A DNA stretch of 64,000 nt, taken from positions 1-64,000 of the forward strand of contig JAMOSB010000022.1 in assembly GCA_027068485.1 (NCBI GenBank). The letters run 5' to 3'. The DNA comes from Sulfurovum sp. (GTDB lineage Bacteria; Campylobacterota; Campylobacteria; Campylobacterales; Sulfurovaceae). Made by a program: the position numbers and the translations under genes. Below the pieces are notes generated by a model, which was not told the origin of the DNA, did not search any database, and worked only from the letters and a program-made list of their open reading frames with translations. This document shows, in pieces, positions 43,465-51,919 of this stretch; position 1 is the first letter of the stretch; every line of letters begins with the position of its first letter.

Positions 43465-44141
43465 TAGGTATCCTTCTGAAAAAAGTCGATAAAGAGTGTC
43501 ATATACTTGGTGACTTTAGGTATCTTGTGTGGGGTGATCTGCTCCCCTTGATAGTTCATATTCTCAAAGCTATAGAGGCTTCCAGAGTGGGTAATCTTAT
43601 CGGTATCCATCCCAATCTTTGGACGCATATAGATGGTCGTAGTCGGCACAGCTTTATCGAGTAGTGGGATGATCTCAAAGCGACTATCCCCCACACACAG
43701 AGGCTTCTTGACCTTTGCGGAAGCTTGTGAGAAGGAGGTGACCCCTGCGATCACTTCGGTGTTGGCATAGAGGGAGGGGCGTTGGGCTTGGATCAGATCA
43801 AGGAGGTAGTAGACGGTACTATAGACCGCACTATCACCCAGCGTCACAAAACTCAGGCTCTCATACTGCTCAAACCCTTGGTAGAGTCGATCGACTTGAT
43901 ACTGCCAATCCTCCACTTTGAAGTGCATCGGGGTGTAGATGGGAAGCAGTGGCTTGGTGAAGCCATGCTCTTCCATTAGGCGTGTGACGATTGTGTGTGT
44001 GAGGGATTTGGTGAAGCTCTTGTCGGGGCTTTTGGTCGGGATACAGATCGCATCACACTGCTGTAGGGCTTTGAGGGCTTTGAGGGTGACAAGTTCGCTA
44101 TCGCCTGGCCCCAAGGAGACCATATAGAGTTGCTTATCCAA
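43464..44141 (-). CDS. cbiL: Precorrin-2/cobalt-factor II C20-methyltransferase
   Basis: CbiL/CobI methylates C20. The conserved N-terminus MVSLGPGDSELVTLKAL is followed by IPTKSPDKSF, LGDSAVYSTVYYL and VIAGVTSFSQAS. I chose the TTG at 44141, six codons before that sequence, because GAGGAG lies upstream. It overlaps the cbiK end by 8 bases and gives 225 residues. The frame runs farther upstream, but that part is inside cbiK. Confidence 0.9.
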   Translation of the reverse strand: MDKQLYMVSLGPGDSELVTLKALKALQQCDAICIPTKSPDKSFTKSLTHTIVTRLMEEHGFTKPLLPIYTPMHFKVEDWQYQVDRLYQGFEQYESLSFVTLGDSAVYSTVYYLLDLIQAQRPSLYANTEVIAGVTSFSQASAKVKKPLCVGDSRFEIIPLLDKAVPTTTIYMRPKIGMDTDKITHSGSLYSFENMNYQGEQITPHKIPKVTKYMTLFIDFFQKDT

Positions 44142-44949
44142 GCTTGACAATCTCCTCGGTGATGTTTTGCATAATAATCGCACGGATACGCTCAAGCTCG
44201 ATGAGGTTAAACCGCTCCGATTGTGTCTGGGTCGGGACGATCTGCGTCTCAAACTCCTCACCAAGCTCCTGCGTGATCTCGATCATATCTTTGCGGTAGT
44301 GGTTGCCACTGACAAGGAGGAGTGGGACGATCTGTAGCCTCTTAACCCCCTCTCGTTTCATCTGCTCGATGAGTCGCTCTTTGATCGCATAGTAGGGGAA
44401 TGCCCCCTCTAGTGAACAGGTGTAGTTTTGCACACCCACACGCGACAAGAAGGCTTCGGTATACTCCACCGCACTCAACCCTGCCAAATCCAATACAGGC
44501 ACCCCATGAATGACATAGAGATTGGCTACGCCCTCTTGAGTAACCGCATCATCGAGGGCTTTGAGAGCGAGAGAGGACTCTTTGGTCTTGTGGAGGATCG
44601 CCTTAGTTGCACGGATATTGGCAAGGGAGAAGTGGCTAAAGCCTGAGACGATACGCCCCAACACCATATGCTCATCGGTAGGGAAGAGGTTGATAGAGGC
44701 AACAACGATATTGCGGTATCCCAACATATCGACATCCGCAAGAACCTGAGGGAGGTTCTTGTAGGGGAGTCCTCGCTGTTGGAGGTTTTTGAGTACCATC
44801 CGTGAGGAGAAGGAGAGGAAGACATCTACCCCCTCAAACTTCGCCTCCACCTCTGCTTTGAGGTCAAGGTACATCTGCTGTTCGATCACAGAACCAAAAC
44901 ACGCAAGGACAATCGCCTTATCTCTAGTGTGGTGTCGGTAGCGTTTCAT
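44134..44949 (-). CDS. cbiK: Anaerobic sirohydrochlorin cobaltochelatase, CbiK type
   Basis: CbiK inserts cobalt into sirohydrochlorin, the committing reaction of the early-cobalt route. The 271-residue chelatase has AIVLACFGS near the N-terminus, the metal-site histidine in VIHGVPVLD near residue 145 and the second in LLVSGNHYRKDM near residue 207. The size is that of CbiK rather than short CbiX. It lies 5 bases downstream of cbiM, directly linking cobalt import to insertion. Confidence 0.9.
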   Translation of the reverse strand: MKRYRHHTRDKAIVLACFGSVIEQQMYLDLKAEVEAKFEGVDVFLSFSSRMVLKNLQQRGLPYKNLPQVLADVDMLGYRNIVVASINLFPTDEHMVLGRIVSGFSHFSLANIRATKAILHKTKESSLALKALDDAVTQEGVANLYVIHGVPVLDLAGLSAVEYTEAFLSRVGVQNYTCSLEGAFPYYAIKERLIEQMKREGVKRLQIVPLLLVSGNHYRKDMIEITQELGEEFETQIVPTQTQSERFNLIELERIRAIIMQNITEEIVKLG

Positions 44950-44954
44950 AACGA

Positions 44955-45638
44955 CTAGGCTCTACAGTTTGTGAGACGCTTATCAAATAGCATCGAACAC
45001 TTATCACTCTTGTAGAAGGCTTTGACCCCTGCTAGGACGGCCATATCAATAAAGGGTTCCAAGAGGACTACGAGCATATAGGCACTTCCAAAGCTTGCTA
45101 TCTCAGAGAGGTTCTCCACGCCAAACCCTTGACCATACAACGCCCAAAACGCAACCCAACTCACAATCGCACCCTCCCAGACAAGTGACATCTTGAGCAT
45201 CTGCGTATAGCTGATATCTTTGTAGGCAATACCTGAGGGGATGATCTTCTGTGTGGCATAGTGGAGGATGAGCATACTTGCCAATAGTGTGGTGACATTG
45301 ATCCCATACTGTGGAAGGTCAAACTGTGCTACGGTAACCCCTTGGAGCAGTAGCCCCAATGAGAGTCCCACCATCGTCGGTGCTACCCCAAAGACCAGTA
45401 GCAGAGTCGTCCCCAAAATCAGGTGGACTTCACTCACCCCCACAGGGTAGTGAGGCAACACCTCAAAGCACATAAAGACCACGAGGATACTCACCATACT
45501 TTTGAGAAGAAGGGAGACAACCCCACTCTCTTGGATACTCTCATACGCCAACTTCACCCCTACACCCACAACACTTACGGCTGTAGCATAACTCAATACC
45601 ATCTTGGCACCCTGTACTACTCCTGCTTCTATATGCAT
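44955..45638 (-). CDS. cbiM: CbiM-family cobalt transport substrate-specific membrane component
   Basis: The 227-residue protein begins MHIEAG, so Met1 and His2 are in place for the metal site. It keeps the histidine of VSEVHLILG (residue 72), with about six membrane helices. CbiM is the S-component of the energy-coupling-factor cobalt importer. No CbiN, CbiQ or CbiO gene is adjacent, so it either works alone, as some CbiM(N) proteins do at low rate, or uses a module encoded elsewhere. The C-terminus has an unusual cysteine pair (DKCSML and TNCRA). Confidence 0.87.
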   Translation of the reverse strand: MHIEAGVVQGAKMVLSYATAVSVVGVGVKLAYESIQESGVVSLLLKSMVSILVVFMCFEVLPHYPVGVSEVHLILGTTLLLVFGVAPTMVGLSLGLLLQGVTVAQFDLPQYGINVTTLLASMLILHYATQKIIPSGIAYKDISYTQMLKMSLVWEGAIVSWVAFWALYGQGFGVENLSEIASFGSAYMLVVLLEPFIDMAVLAGVKAFYKSDKCSMLFDKRLTNCRA

Positions 45639-45652
45639 CTTCTATCCTTTGA

Positions 45653-46714
45653 TTAAAAACTGTAGTTGGCGAAAAATCGCACCATGTTGCCATCATCGTA
45701 CATCTCTGAGTAGATTATATCTAATGTATGATTTTTATTGACTGCGTAGTGGAGGAGATAGTCGGTCTCATCCTCTCCCTTATCGAGAGCCAGATGAGCA
45801 ACCCCCACCTCAAACGACCCCAACGCATACGCTGCACGGTAGCGGAGTGCCTCTTGGTCACGCACCGCTGCGATGGTGTGATCCTCTGAGGAGGTGAAGA
45901 ACGCCCCACCACCAAAGCCGTTGGAGACGATACCCTCAGCTTTGTTGTAGGCGACCCCTAAGGTAAAGTCGGAGATCTCTGCCTCTACCAAGGCACCATA
46001 GGCGGTGTTGTCATGATCTTGGTCGGCATACTGTACGCCCACGGTCACTCCCGCCATCTCATAGCTCCCCTCTGCATAGAGGATATCTCCCGCATCTATA
46101 CCGTAGTACCACAGAGCCAAGTTGGTATGGGCAATCCCCTCATACTCAACCCCTGCGACTACGACAGGATCTGCGGAGGGCTGTAGCTTGCTAAAGCGTT
46201 GAGCGATAGGAGCATCGACCCCTGCCATCTGTGTGAGGAGTGCGAGAGAGAGCGTAGTATCAGGAAGCTCCTTGCTTACCACACTGAGTGCCTCAAAGGT
46301 GTTGGGGATCATCGCGATATCATCACTATCAGCAAAGGGGGTATCGATGAGCTGTCGCCCTACTTTGAGCGTCGTAGCCGACCAGAGGGCTTTGAGATAG
46401 GACTCCCCTACAATTGCATAGCCTCGGTTGGTGCTATCGAGGAAAAGCCCCTCCTCATCCTCCCCAAAGAGTGGGGTCGTGGTGAAAAATGTCCCTACCA
46501 GACTCACCCCATTGAGAGGCTTAGTCTCCAAGGAGAGTCGCCCCCCTAGTGAGAGTGTCGTAGCCGTTGTGCCTAAGGCATCCTCTGTCCCAATCGCCCC
46601 AAAGCGAAGCTCCCCTTGGTGGGTGATACCCGCCATCGCCTCCTCTAGTGGACTCTGTGCCAATAGTGGTGTCGCACTTAACAGTAATATAGTTAGTGGT
46701 ATTGTGTAGTTCAT
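45653..46714 (-). CDS. Outer-membrane porin-like beta-barrel heading the cobalamin operon
   Basis: The 353-residue product has a signal peptide cleaved after about residue 19, and alternating amphipathic strands ending in an aromatic C-terminal residue (FANYSF), as in outer-membrane porins of OprD-like form. It precedes cbiM by 14 bases, so both probably share one transcript. That suggests it brings cobalt or a cobalt chelate across the outer membrane. AAGGAG precedes the ATG, and a palindromic metal-regulator-like site lies just upstream. Confidence 0.78.
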   Translation of the reverse strand: MNYTIPLTILLLSATPLLAQSPLEEAMAGITHQGELRFGAIGTEDALGTTATTLSLGGRLSLETKPLNGVSLVGTFFTTTPLFGEDEEGLFLDSTNRGYAIVGESYLKALWSATTLKVGRQLIDTPFADSDDIAMIPNTFEALSVVSKELPDTTLSLALLTQMAGVDAPIAQRFSKLQPSADPVVVAGVEYEGIAHTNLALWYYGIDAGDILYAEGSYEMAGVTVGVQYADQDHDNTAYGALVEAEISDFTLGVAYNKAEGIVSNGFGGGAFFTSSEDHTIAAVRDQEALRYRAAYALGSFEVGVAHLALDKGEDETDYLLHYAVNKNHTLDIIYSEMYDDGNMVRFFANYSF

Positions 46715-46737
46715 ATAATAACTCCTTTTTTATTTTT

Positions 46738-46755
46738 ATAATGATACTAATCATC
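46738..46755. promoter_or_regulatory. Fur/NikR-like palindromic operator upstream of the porin-cbiM operon
   Basis: ATAATGATACTAATCATC contains the inverted repeat ATGAT-ACTA-ATCAT and resembles half-sites of Fur boxes (GATAATGATAATCATTATC). A further AATGATAAC half-site lies at 46768-46776. The position, 24 to 41 bases upstream of the porin ATG, suits repression. Which regulator binds, and which metal it senses, cannot be read from the site. Confidence 0.5.
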
Positions 46756-46781
46756 AACTTAAATGGTAATGATAACAGTTC

Positions 46782-46946
46782 TTAAAATAAAAAAGATGGG
46801 GGAGAGGTCTTATACTCTTGGTAGGCAAATGCCATCTTATGGTACTGATAGTTGCTATCAATCCATGTGAGTTTGTGTAGTGTCGAGTACATCGCGATCG
46901 TTGCCAATGAGAAGTACTGCTTACTATGACCTTTTAAGTATTTCAT
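46782..46946 (-). CDS. Possible small protein (54 residues), unknown
   Basis: A frame of 54 codons starts MKYLKGHSKQYF and is rich in tyrosine, lysine and histidine, with no signal or membrane helix. It lies upstream of the porin operon in a 385-base interval between the porin and trmO. No good ribosome-binding site precedes it. It could be a real small gene, a decayed one, or chance. Confidence 0.3.
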   Translation of the reverse strand: MKYLKGHSKQYFSLATIAMYSTLHKLTWIDSNYQYHKMAFAYQEYKTSPPSFLF

Positions 46947-47006
46947 AGCGGGATTCTATCCAATTAGCGTTTAGATGCTACTTTACCTAAAAATTAGGCA
47001 AAAAGA

Positions 47007-47123
47007 ATGCTACAATCCTCCCCTATCACACTAGAGAGTTTTATCGACCAGAAAGCTCAGACAGGGATACCGTGTAGGAACTACACCATTGATATCTCCC
47101 TACTCAACGAAGCGATCATCTGA
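47007..47123 (+). other. Short open frame (38 residues) convergent with trmO, doubtful
   Basis: The frame reads MLQSSPITLESFIDQKAQ and so on and overlaps the trmO end by 24 bases. It may be the remnant of a gene. The rest of the interval 46947-47006 shows only AT-rich sequence with the near-palindrome CCTAAAAATTAGG at 46986-46998. Confidence 0.2.
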
Positions 47124-47594
47124 ACGCTTCTGAGAGACCTCCGCCTCAGAGGATCGCATCCACCCTGAGCGACTCTCCCCCTCGACCTTGTCAAAGTTGG
47201 CGATATAGGGCTTGATATCGATTAGTGGTGTCCCATCAAGGATATCGACCCCCCGTATCGTTACCACACTCCCCTCTACCTTGACTAGCTCCACCACCGA
47301 AAGCCCCAAACCATTGGGGTGCATCGGTGTCCGTGTCGCAAAGACCCCACGAGGGGTGTTGGTCTTGTCATTGAAGGGGACAACTTGGAGCTTGGATTGG
47401 GTGACTTTGTGGAAGTGGTAGATCAAGTAGAGGTGACTAAACCCCTCTAGATCCTTCAACCCCTCCACATACTCAGGCAAAAACTCAATCCTCGCACAGA
47501 CCTCTCTCGCCCCTTTGGGCTGTACAGGCATATCGACAAGCTCACAAAATGGTGAACGGATAGTAGCGACTGGGTGTAGGGTTATCTCTTGCAT
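47100..47594 (-). CDS. trmO: tRNA methyltransferase TrmO-type (TsaA/YaeB family)
   Basis: From the ATG at 47594 (GAGGAG upstream) the product has 164 residues and matches the TsaA-like fold: VATIRSPFCE, PKGAREVCARIEFLPEY, GFSHLYLIYHFH, FATRTPMHPNGLGLSVVEL and DILDGTPLIDIKPY. E. coli TrmO N6-methylates t6A in tRNA-Thr. The C-terminal extension of E. coli TrmO is absent. An upstream GTG at 47633 is a less likely start. Confidence 0.88.
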   Translation of the reverse strand: MQEITLHPVATIRSPFCELVDMPVQPKGAREVCARIEFLPEYVEGLKDLEGFSHLYLIYHFHKVTQSKLQVVPFNDKTNTPRGVFATRTPMHPNGLGLSVVELVKVEGSVVTIRGVDILDGTPLIDIKPYIANFDKVEGESRSGWMRSSEAEVSQKRSDDRFVE

Positions 47595-47740
47595 AGGCTT
47601 CTCCTCATCTAAGTAGGAGAATACTACCGCCACTTCTCTATCAAATCCCTTATACTATAAGCAAATCGTATGGTTTTTATTTTGTTTGGTTATTTTTGGA
47701 GTGAGGGTTGCACTGCTACGCCCCTCAACCCTTCTCTGTG

Positions 47741-48577
47741 TTAAAACTTATACCCTACTTGCATTATGAGGTTTTGTACCGTTACCCCTTCATTATGGAT
47801 AGGGACCTCGGTTGCTTCTTGATAGACATACTTTAGATGGACTCCCCCCCACTTAAACACTTTTCCTATGCCACACATATAGGTTTTGTCAAACTCCATA
47901 GCATGGTGTTGTACTTTAAACCCATTGTTCATCACAGCAAAGATACGCTTACCCAAAAAAGTACCTACACCCAACTGATAGCCTTGGTGGTGTGCGTGGA
48001 GTTTGATCCCTGTCGTAAAGTAATCTGTTTTGGCATTTTTACTAAAGTTATTACTCTCTTTATCTTCTAGGTGGATATACTTCTCTACCAATGTGAGGCT
48101 TGTTTTGAACTCTTGGTACTGTTTTTTGATGGTGTATCCCGCTTCACTCTGATAGACATCAAAGTGTTTGTAGTCACTAAAGTACTGCTTGAAGGCAAAC
48201 GCTTTGTATCGATACCCAAGCCCATAGATATCTCCACCATCGGTCTGCTCCATGAGGTTATCATCAATTGTGGCATAACTTAGGGAGAGGGATTGGTCAC
48301 TATCGAACTCTCGGGTATAGTTAACATAGTATTTGTCGACCTTTAAATCTCTATCGAGTGGAGGCTGAAAAGTATCCGTATGGGTATGTTCATACGCTAC
48401 TTGATAGAAGTTTTGCTCCTGTTTCAACTGGAAGCCTACCCCCTCTCTAACTCCGTTATCTTTTTTTCGTGAGTGGTCAAAATCTAAGATTTCATAGCTC
48501 ACTTGGAGTGTAGGGGTCGTAGCATCGCTCAAGGTAGAGAGGAGTAGTGTACTCCAGAGTATGGTTTTTTTGTGCAT
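47741..48577 (-). CDS. Outer-membrane beta-barrel protein of unknown function
   Basis: The 278-residue product has a signal peptide (about residues 1-19) and many alternating strands with aromatic girdles, ending in the outer-membrane sorting residue (QVGYKF). I do not recognise a family. It is rich in tyrosine, histidine and lysine. It follows the small His/Cys protein gene by 64 bases in the same direction and may be co-expressed. Confidence 0.65.
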   Translation of the reverse strand: MHKKTILWSTLLLSTLSDATTPTLQVSYEILDFDHSRKKDNGVREGVGFQLKQEQNFYQVAYEHTHTDTFQPPLDRDLKVDKYYVNYTREFDSDQSLSLSYATIDDNLMEQTDGGDIYGLGYRYKAFAFKQYFSDYKHFDVYQSEAGYTIKKQYQEFKTSLTLVEKYIHLEDKESNNFSKNAKTDYFTTGIKLHAHHQGYQLGVGTFLGKRIFAVMNNGFKVQHHAMEFDKTYMCGIGKVFKWGGVHLKYVYQEATEVPIHNEGVTVQNLIMQVGYKF

Positions 48578-48641
48578 AAGATATCCTTTATGTTTCTATC
48601 GGTATTTTTTGTAATTGTATGATTTTTTCTCTAAAGGGGTA

Positions 48642-48920
48642 TTATACGGGAGGTGCATGGGCATCAAAGCCTTTATAGAGGGGGGTGCTTACTCGTATCT
48701 CATAGCGTGTCATCACAGCATAGGAGACTACTATATTGGTTAGGTGTGGGGTAGCGGGTAAGATATCGTTACCATGAAGGTTTTTTGATACCACACAGAC
48801 TTTACAGTCACTAGGCTCCATCAAAGGATCATGGTGGATATGGGTCGCCCCCATATAGGTAGAGAAGAGGTAGAAGAAGAGTATAAGAGAGAGACGACGA
48901 CAAGAGTGTACCATCTTCAT
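48642..48920 (-). CDS. Small exported His/Cys-containing protein, DUF2946-like
   Basis: The 92-residue protein has an N-terminal hydrophobic segment (residues 11-24). A metal-binding-looking stretch follows, with THIHHDP and SDCKVC, the pattern seen in short periplasmic proteins next to metal-efflux genes. A TATAAT at 48945-48950 on the minus strand gives it its own promoter. Metal sensing or delivery is inference. Confidence 0.6.
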   Translation of the reverse strand: MKMVHSCRRLSLILFFYLFSTYMGATHIHHDPLMEPSDCKVCVVSKNLHGNDILPATPHLTNIVVSYAVMTRYEIRVSTPLYKGFDAHAPPV

Positions 48921-48944
48921 ACTCTCTCCTATTTTTTAACTCAA

Positions 48945-48950
48945 ATTATA
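48945..48950 (-). promoter_or_regulatory. -10 promoter box of the small His/Cys protein gene
   Basis: TATAAT on the minus strand, 24 bases upstream of the ATG at 48920. Confidence 0.45.
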
Positions 48951-49020
48951 GCCTATTTTTTAGACTCATTTTGAGTTTATGTTAAATACTCAGCTATCAA
49001 AAGAGCCGTTCCCCCTACTC

Positions 49021-51843
49021 TCAATAGACAACCTCTCCTAGCTCTATCACCTCTTTCTCCTCCTCTACCCTAAAGAGTATCTCCTCTCGTTTTTCAGCCT
49101 TTGAGGCGTATTTGGTATAGACCTCTGCTCGGATGACGGTGGGGCCTGTGAGTTTTTGTTGGGAGGAGGCGTAGTATTTGACTTTGATGGTGTAGGTACC
49201 TCGGGGGGCTTTTTTGAGCATAAACTCCTCAGGACCGTACCCTTGGGTCATATCGTTGGAGATTTTGCCTCCGATGTGGGAGATGCGATTTCCATAGTAG
49301 GTCTTCTCCCCTTTGGGGTCAACCACCCAGAGATCCATATCGGTGTTGTCTGTACTCCAGTTGATGACGATACGCATATCCACAGGCATCGGGTAGATGA
49401 GTCGGCGGTCTATCTTAGCAGTGTTGAGCTTGTGGGTGGCGATGAGACGGTTAAGTTCGTTGAGGGAGACGATTTTGGCTCCGCTAAAGCGACTATCCCA
49501 TGGTGTGGTAAGAATCTTGTAGTGGAGGTTGAGGGCTTTTTGGTACTGGTGTGTCCGCTCATATGCCAGTGCTAGATCCCGACTCGCTTGTAGCTCAAAG
49601 GGGCGGAGTCGTTTGACTTTTTGGAAGAAGAAGCGTGCCTTACGGTACTGCTTATGCTCTTGGAGCTTAAAGGCAAAGACCCGTATCAACTCACTATTAT
49701 CATAGTCAAGCTCCAAGAGATTGGAGAGGATAAGCAGTGCCTCTTTGGTGCGTCCTTTGGTATAGAAGTACTCTGCCATATCGACATAGAATGAGGCTTC
49801 ATCCCGATGGGAGGCTTGAAGCGTAAGGTAGTGTCCCATCAGTCGCTTAGGCGCGATAGCGTCCAGAGCTTTGAGATAGGGAGCATCCGACTGCCACGCC
49901 TTGAGCTTGATCTTCATCGAGGAGGCGGTAAGCCGTTTGGATTTGCGTGCTTTGGAGGGTATGCGACGCGAGGGGGCGGCGGCTACCTCCATCACAGGCT
50001 CTACAGGAGCGATATCTCCCCCCTCTTCGCTCATAGACTCCTCTTGGGGTTTTGGCTCTTTGCGTGGGTAGCGGGTGTGGTACCAGCTCTTCTGCTCTCT
50101 GAGTAGAGCGATCGCCTCATTGATGGCATTGCGTCGTGCCTCTCGCTTGGCTCTCTTTTGCTTTTTGATGCCTTGGTAGTACGCCTTTTGCATCGCTTTG
50201 GGTGGGCGTACGGCGTAGCGGATATAGTCCTCAAGCCTATCGAGTACGATGAGTGAAGTCTCTTGGGTGACAATTTTGTAGTGTTTGGCAAGAGCAAGGA
50301 TTTTGGAGCGGTTGAGTCGATAGCGTTGGGAGAGTTTCTCTATCTTTGCAGTTGCCCAGACCCGTGCGATGAGATCACTCCGCACCCCCTCACTGATCTC
50401 TAGGGTATGATCCCACCCACCAAGGGTGTAGGAGAGTCTGCCCCGACTACCACGGATACGACCAAGCAGGAGGAGTTGCTCCCCTTGCTCTTGGACAAGC
50501 AGATCACTGATACCCCGACTCACACGCGACAGAGCAAATACCTTGCCCCGAGAGAGCCTCTCATACGCCTCTTGGCTACTCATCCCCAGTAGGTCGAGAT
50601 AGACACCCCCTGAGACCTCTGCGATATAGCGTAGGGTTGGGACATCTGCCCCGATGCTACTGTTGAGCGTCACGATAGGCACCCCCTGCTTGACACGGAC
50701 ACGGTCACTAAAGCTATTGATACCATTGCTAAAGAGTAGTACCCGTGAGACGCGTCTATCTATGCGTAAGACAGAGAGATCCTTCGCCCCGTGATACTTC
50801 AAGCTCTCAATCTTGGCTCTCAGACGCTTCCACTCACCCTTGACGACGCTGTAGCTCCCTTGGTCGTGGAGTGCGATATCAAGACTCTTGAGCTTGACAC
50901 GGTAACGCGTATTTATCTCAGAGGCAAAAAGCGTAGAGAGAAAGGCAAAGGATTTGGCTCGATCACTCTGCTTGGCTCCAAGTGAGGTGTCCCAGATGAT
51001 CTCAATCGTCTCCTCTTGAGCCTTGGGGGCTTTGGGTGTGGTGGGAGTCCACGGCTTGGGGAGTAGCACCATAAACCAGTTTTTGGATCCATAGCGATTT
51101 TTTTGGAAAAAAATGCTCTCAGTTGAGGGGGCTTTAAGTGCTACGACGATGGGGTGTTTAAGTCGGATATTGGATCGTTTGATATCGAAGTAGTAGCCTG
51201 ATTGCGATTGCTCAAAATTAGGCACAGGGGCAAGCCCAAAGAGCTTGGCGACCACAGGAGTCGGCGTAGTAATCTCCAGATGAAATGCAAATTTTGAGAG
51301 CTTCTGCTTAGAAACAAATGGGATGGTGTAGCGGTAGTTACCACGATGGGTCGTCAACAACTCCTCGATGGTCACCTTGACCCGTTTGACCCCGTGAGAA
51401 GGGATAGGATAGAGACGCAGGGTGTAGTGATTGCCTAGACGCTTCTCTACGATCGCAGGATCGACGGCTTGGCGGATAGTATGCTCAAACGCTTGTTTGG
51501 CTTTGACTTTCTCCACTACAGAGCTTTCACGATACTTTCCCCCTATCTGAAGCGCATACCCCACAATATGTTGTCCTCCAAGAAGAGGAAGCTTCAACTC
51601 CCCCTCCAAGAGACGCCGATTTGGGTTATAAAACACCATCTCATAGGTCGTCTGAGCGATATTAGCAACGATCTTAGTATCAACGAAAAGACTCTGAAGC
51701 TCAATAGGCTTCAACCCTTTAGCCAGTGTCACCTGCGGGAGAGGCTCCCGCAAGACCCCATCAGTGATCCCCTCAAAGTGTGTAGTCGCATAAGTATACT
51801 GTAGCAACAATAGCACCATTACATAGCGTAAAATCCTCTTCAT
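49021..51843 (-). CDS. Large exported VIT-domain protein with degenerate VWA, TPR-like helices and DUF2135
   Basis: The 940-residue protein has a signal peptide (residues 1-20), a VIT domain (about 30-160) and a von Willebrand A-like region (about 283-430). The VWA metal site DTSLGAKQSD departs from DxSxS. A basic helical linker with proline/glutamate stretches follows. TPR-like repeats come next (about 690-790), then a C-terminal DUF2135 domain starting VINWSTDNTDMDLWVVDP. The family occurs in many bacteria with unknown role. The domain set suggests periplasmic or surface protein-protein contacts. Confidence 0.85.
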   Translation of the reverse strand: MKRILRYVMVLLLLQYTYATTHFEGITDGVLREPLPQVTLAKGLKPIELQSLFVDTKIVANIAQTTYEMVFYNPNRRLLEGELKLPLLGGQHIVGYALQIGGKYRESSVVEKVKAKQAFEHTIRQAVDPAIVEKRLGNHYTLRLYPIPSHGVKRVKVTIEELLTTHRGNYRYTIPFVSKQKLSKFAFHLEITTPTPVVAKLFGLAPVPNFEQSQSGYYFDIKRSNIRLKHPIVVALKAPSTESIFFQKNRYGSKNWFMVLLPKPWTPTTPKAPKAQEETIEIIWDTSLGAKQSDRAKSFAFLSTLFASEINTRYRVKLKSLDIALHDQGSYSVVKGEWKRLRAKIESLKYHGAKDLSVLRIDRRVSRVLLFSNGINSFSDRVRVKQGVPIVTLNSSIGADVPTLRYIAEVSGGVYLDLLGMSSQEAYERLSRGKVFALSRVSRGISDLLVQEQGEQLLLLGRIRGSRGRLSYTLGGWDHTLEISEGVRSDLIARVWATAKIEKLSQRYRLNRSKILALAKHYKIVTQETSLIVLDRLEDYIRYAVRPPKAMQKAYYQGIKKQKRAKREARRNAINEAIALLREQKSWYHTRYPRKEPKPQEESMSEEGGDIAPVEPVMEVAAAPSRRIPSKARKSKRLTASSMKIKLKAWQSDAPYLKALDAIAPKRLMGHYLTLQASHRDEASFYVDMAEYFYTKGRTKEALLILSNLLELDYDNSELIRVFAFKLQEHKQYRKARFFFQKVKRLRPFELQASRDLALAYERTHQYQKALNLHYKILTTPWDSRFSGAKIVSLNELNRLIATHKLNTAKIDRRLIYPMPVDMRIVINWSTDNTDMDLWVVDPKGEKTYYGNRISHIGGKISNDMTQGYGPEEFMLKKAPRGTYTIKVKYYASSQQKLTGPTVIRAEVYTKYASKAEKREEILFRVEEEKEVIELGEVVY

Positions 51844-51919
51844 ACAATCCCCTTTGTATTGGTATCCTTAAGTATAGCACGAAGTGTGTGTTAAAAGTGT
51901 GTCAGAGTCATGATGATCT

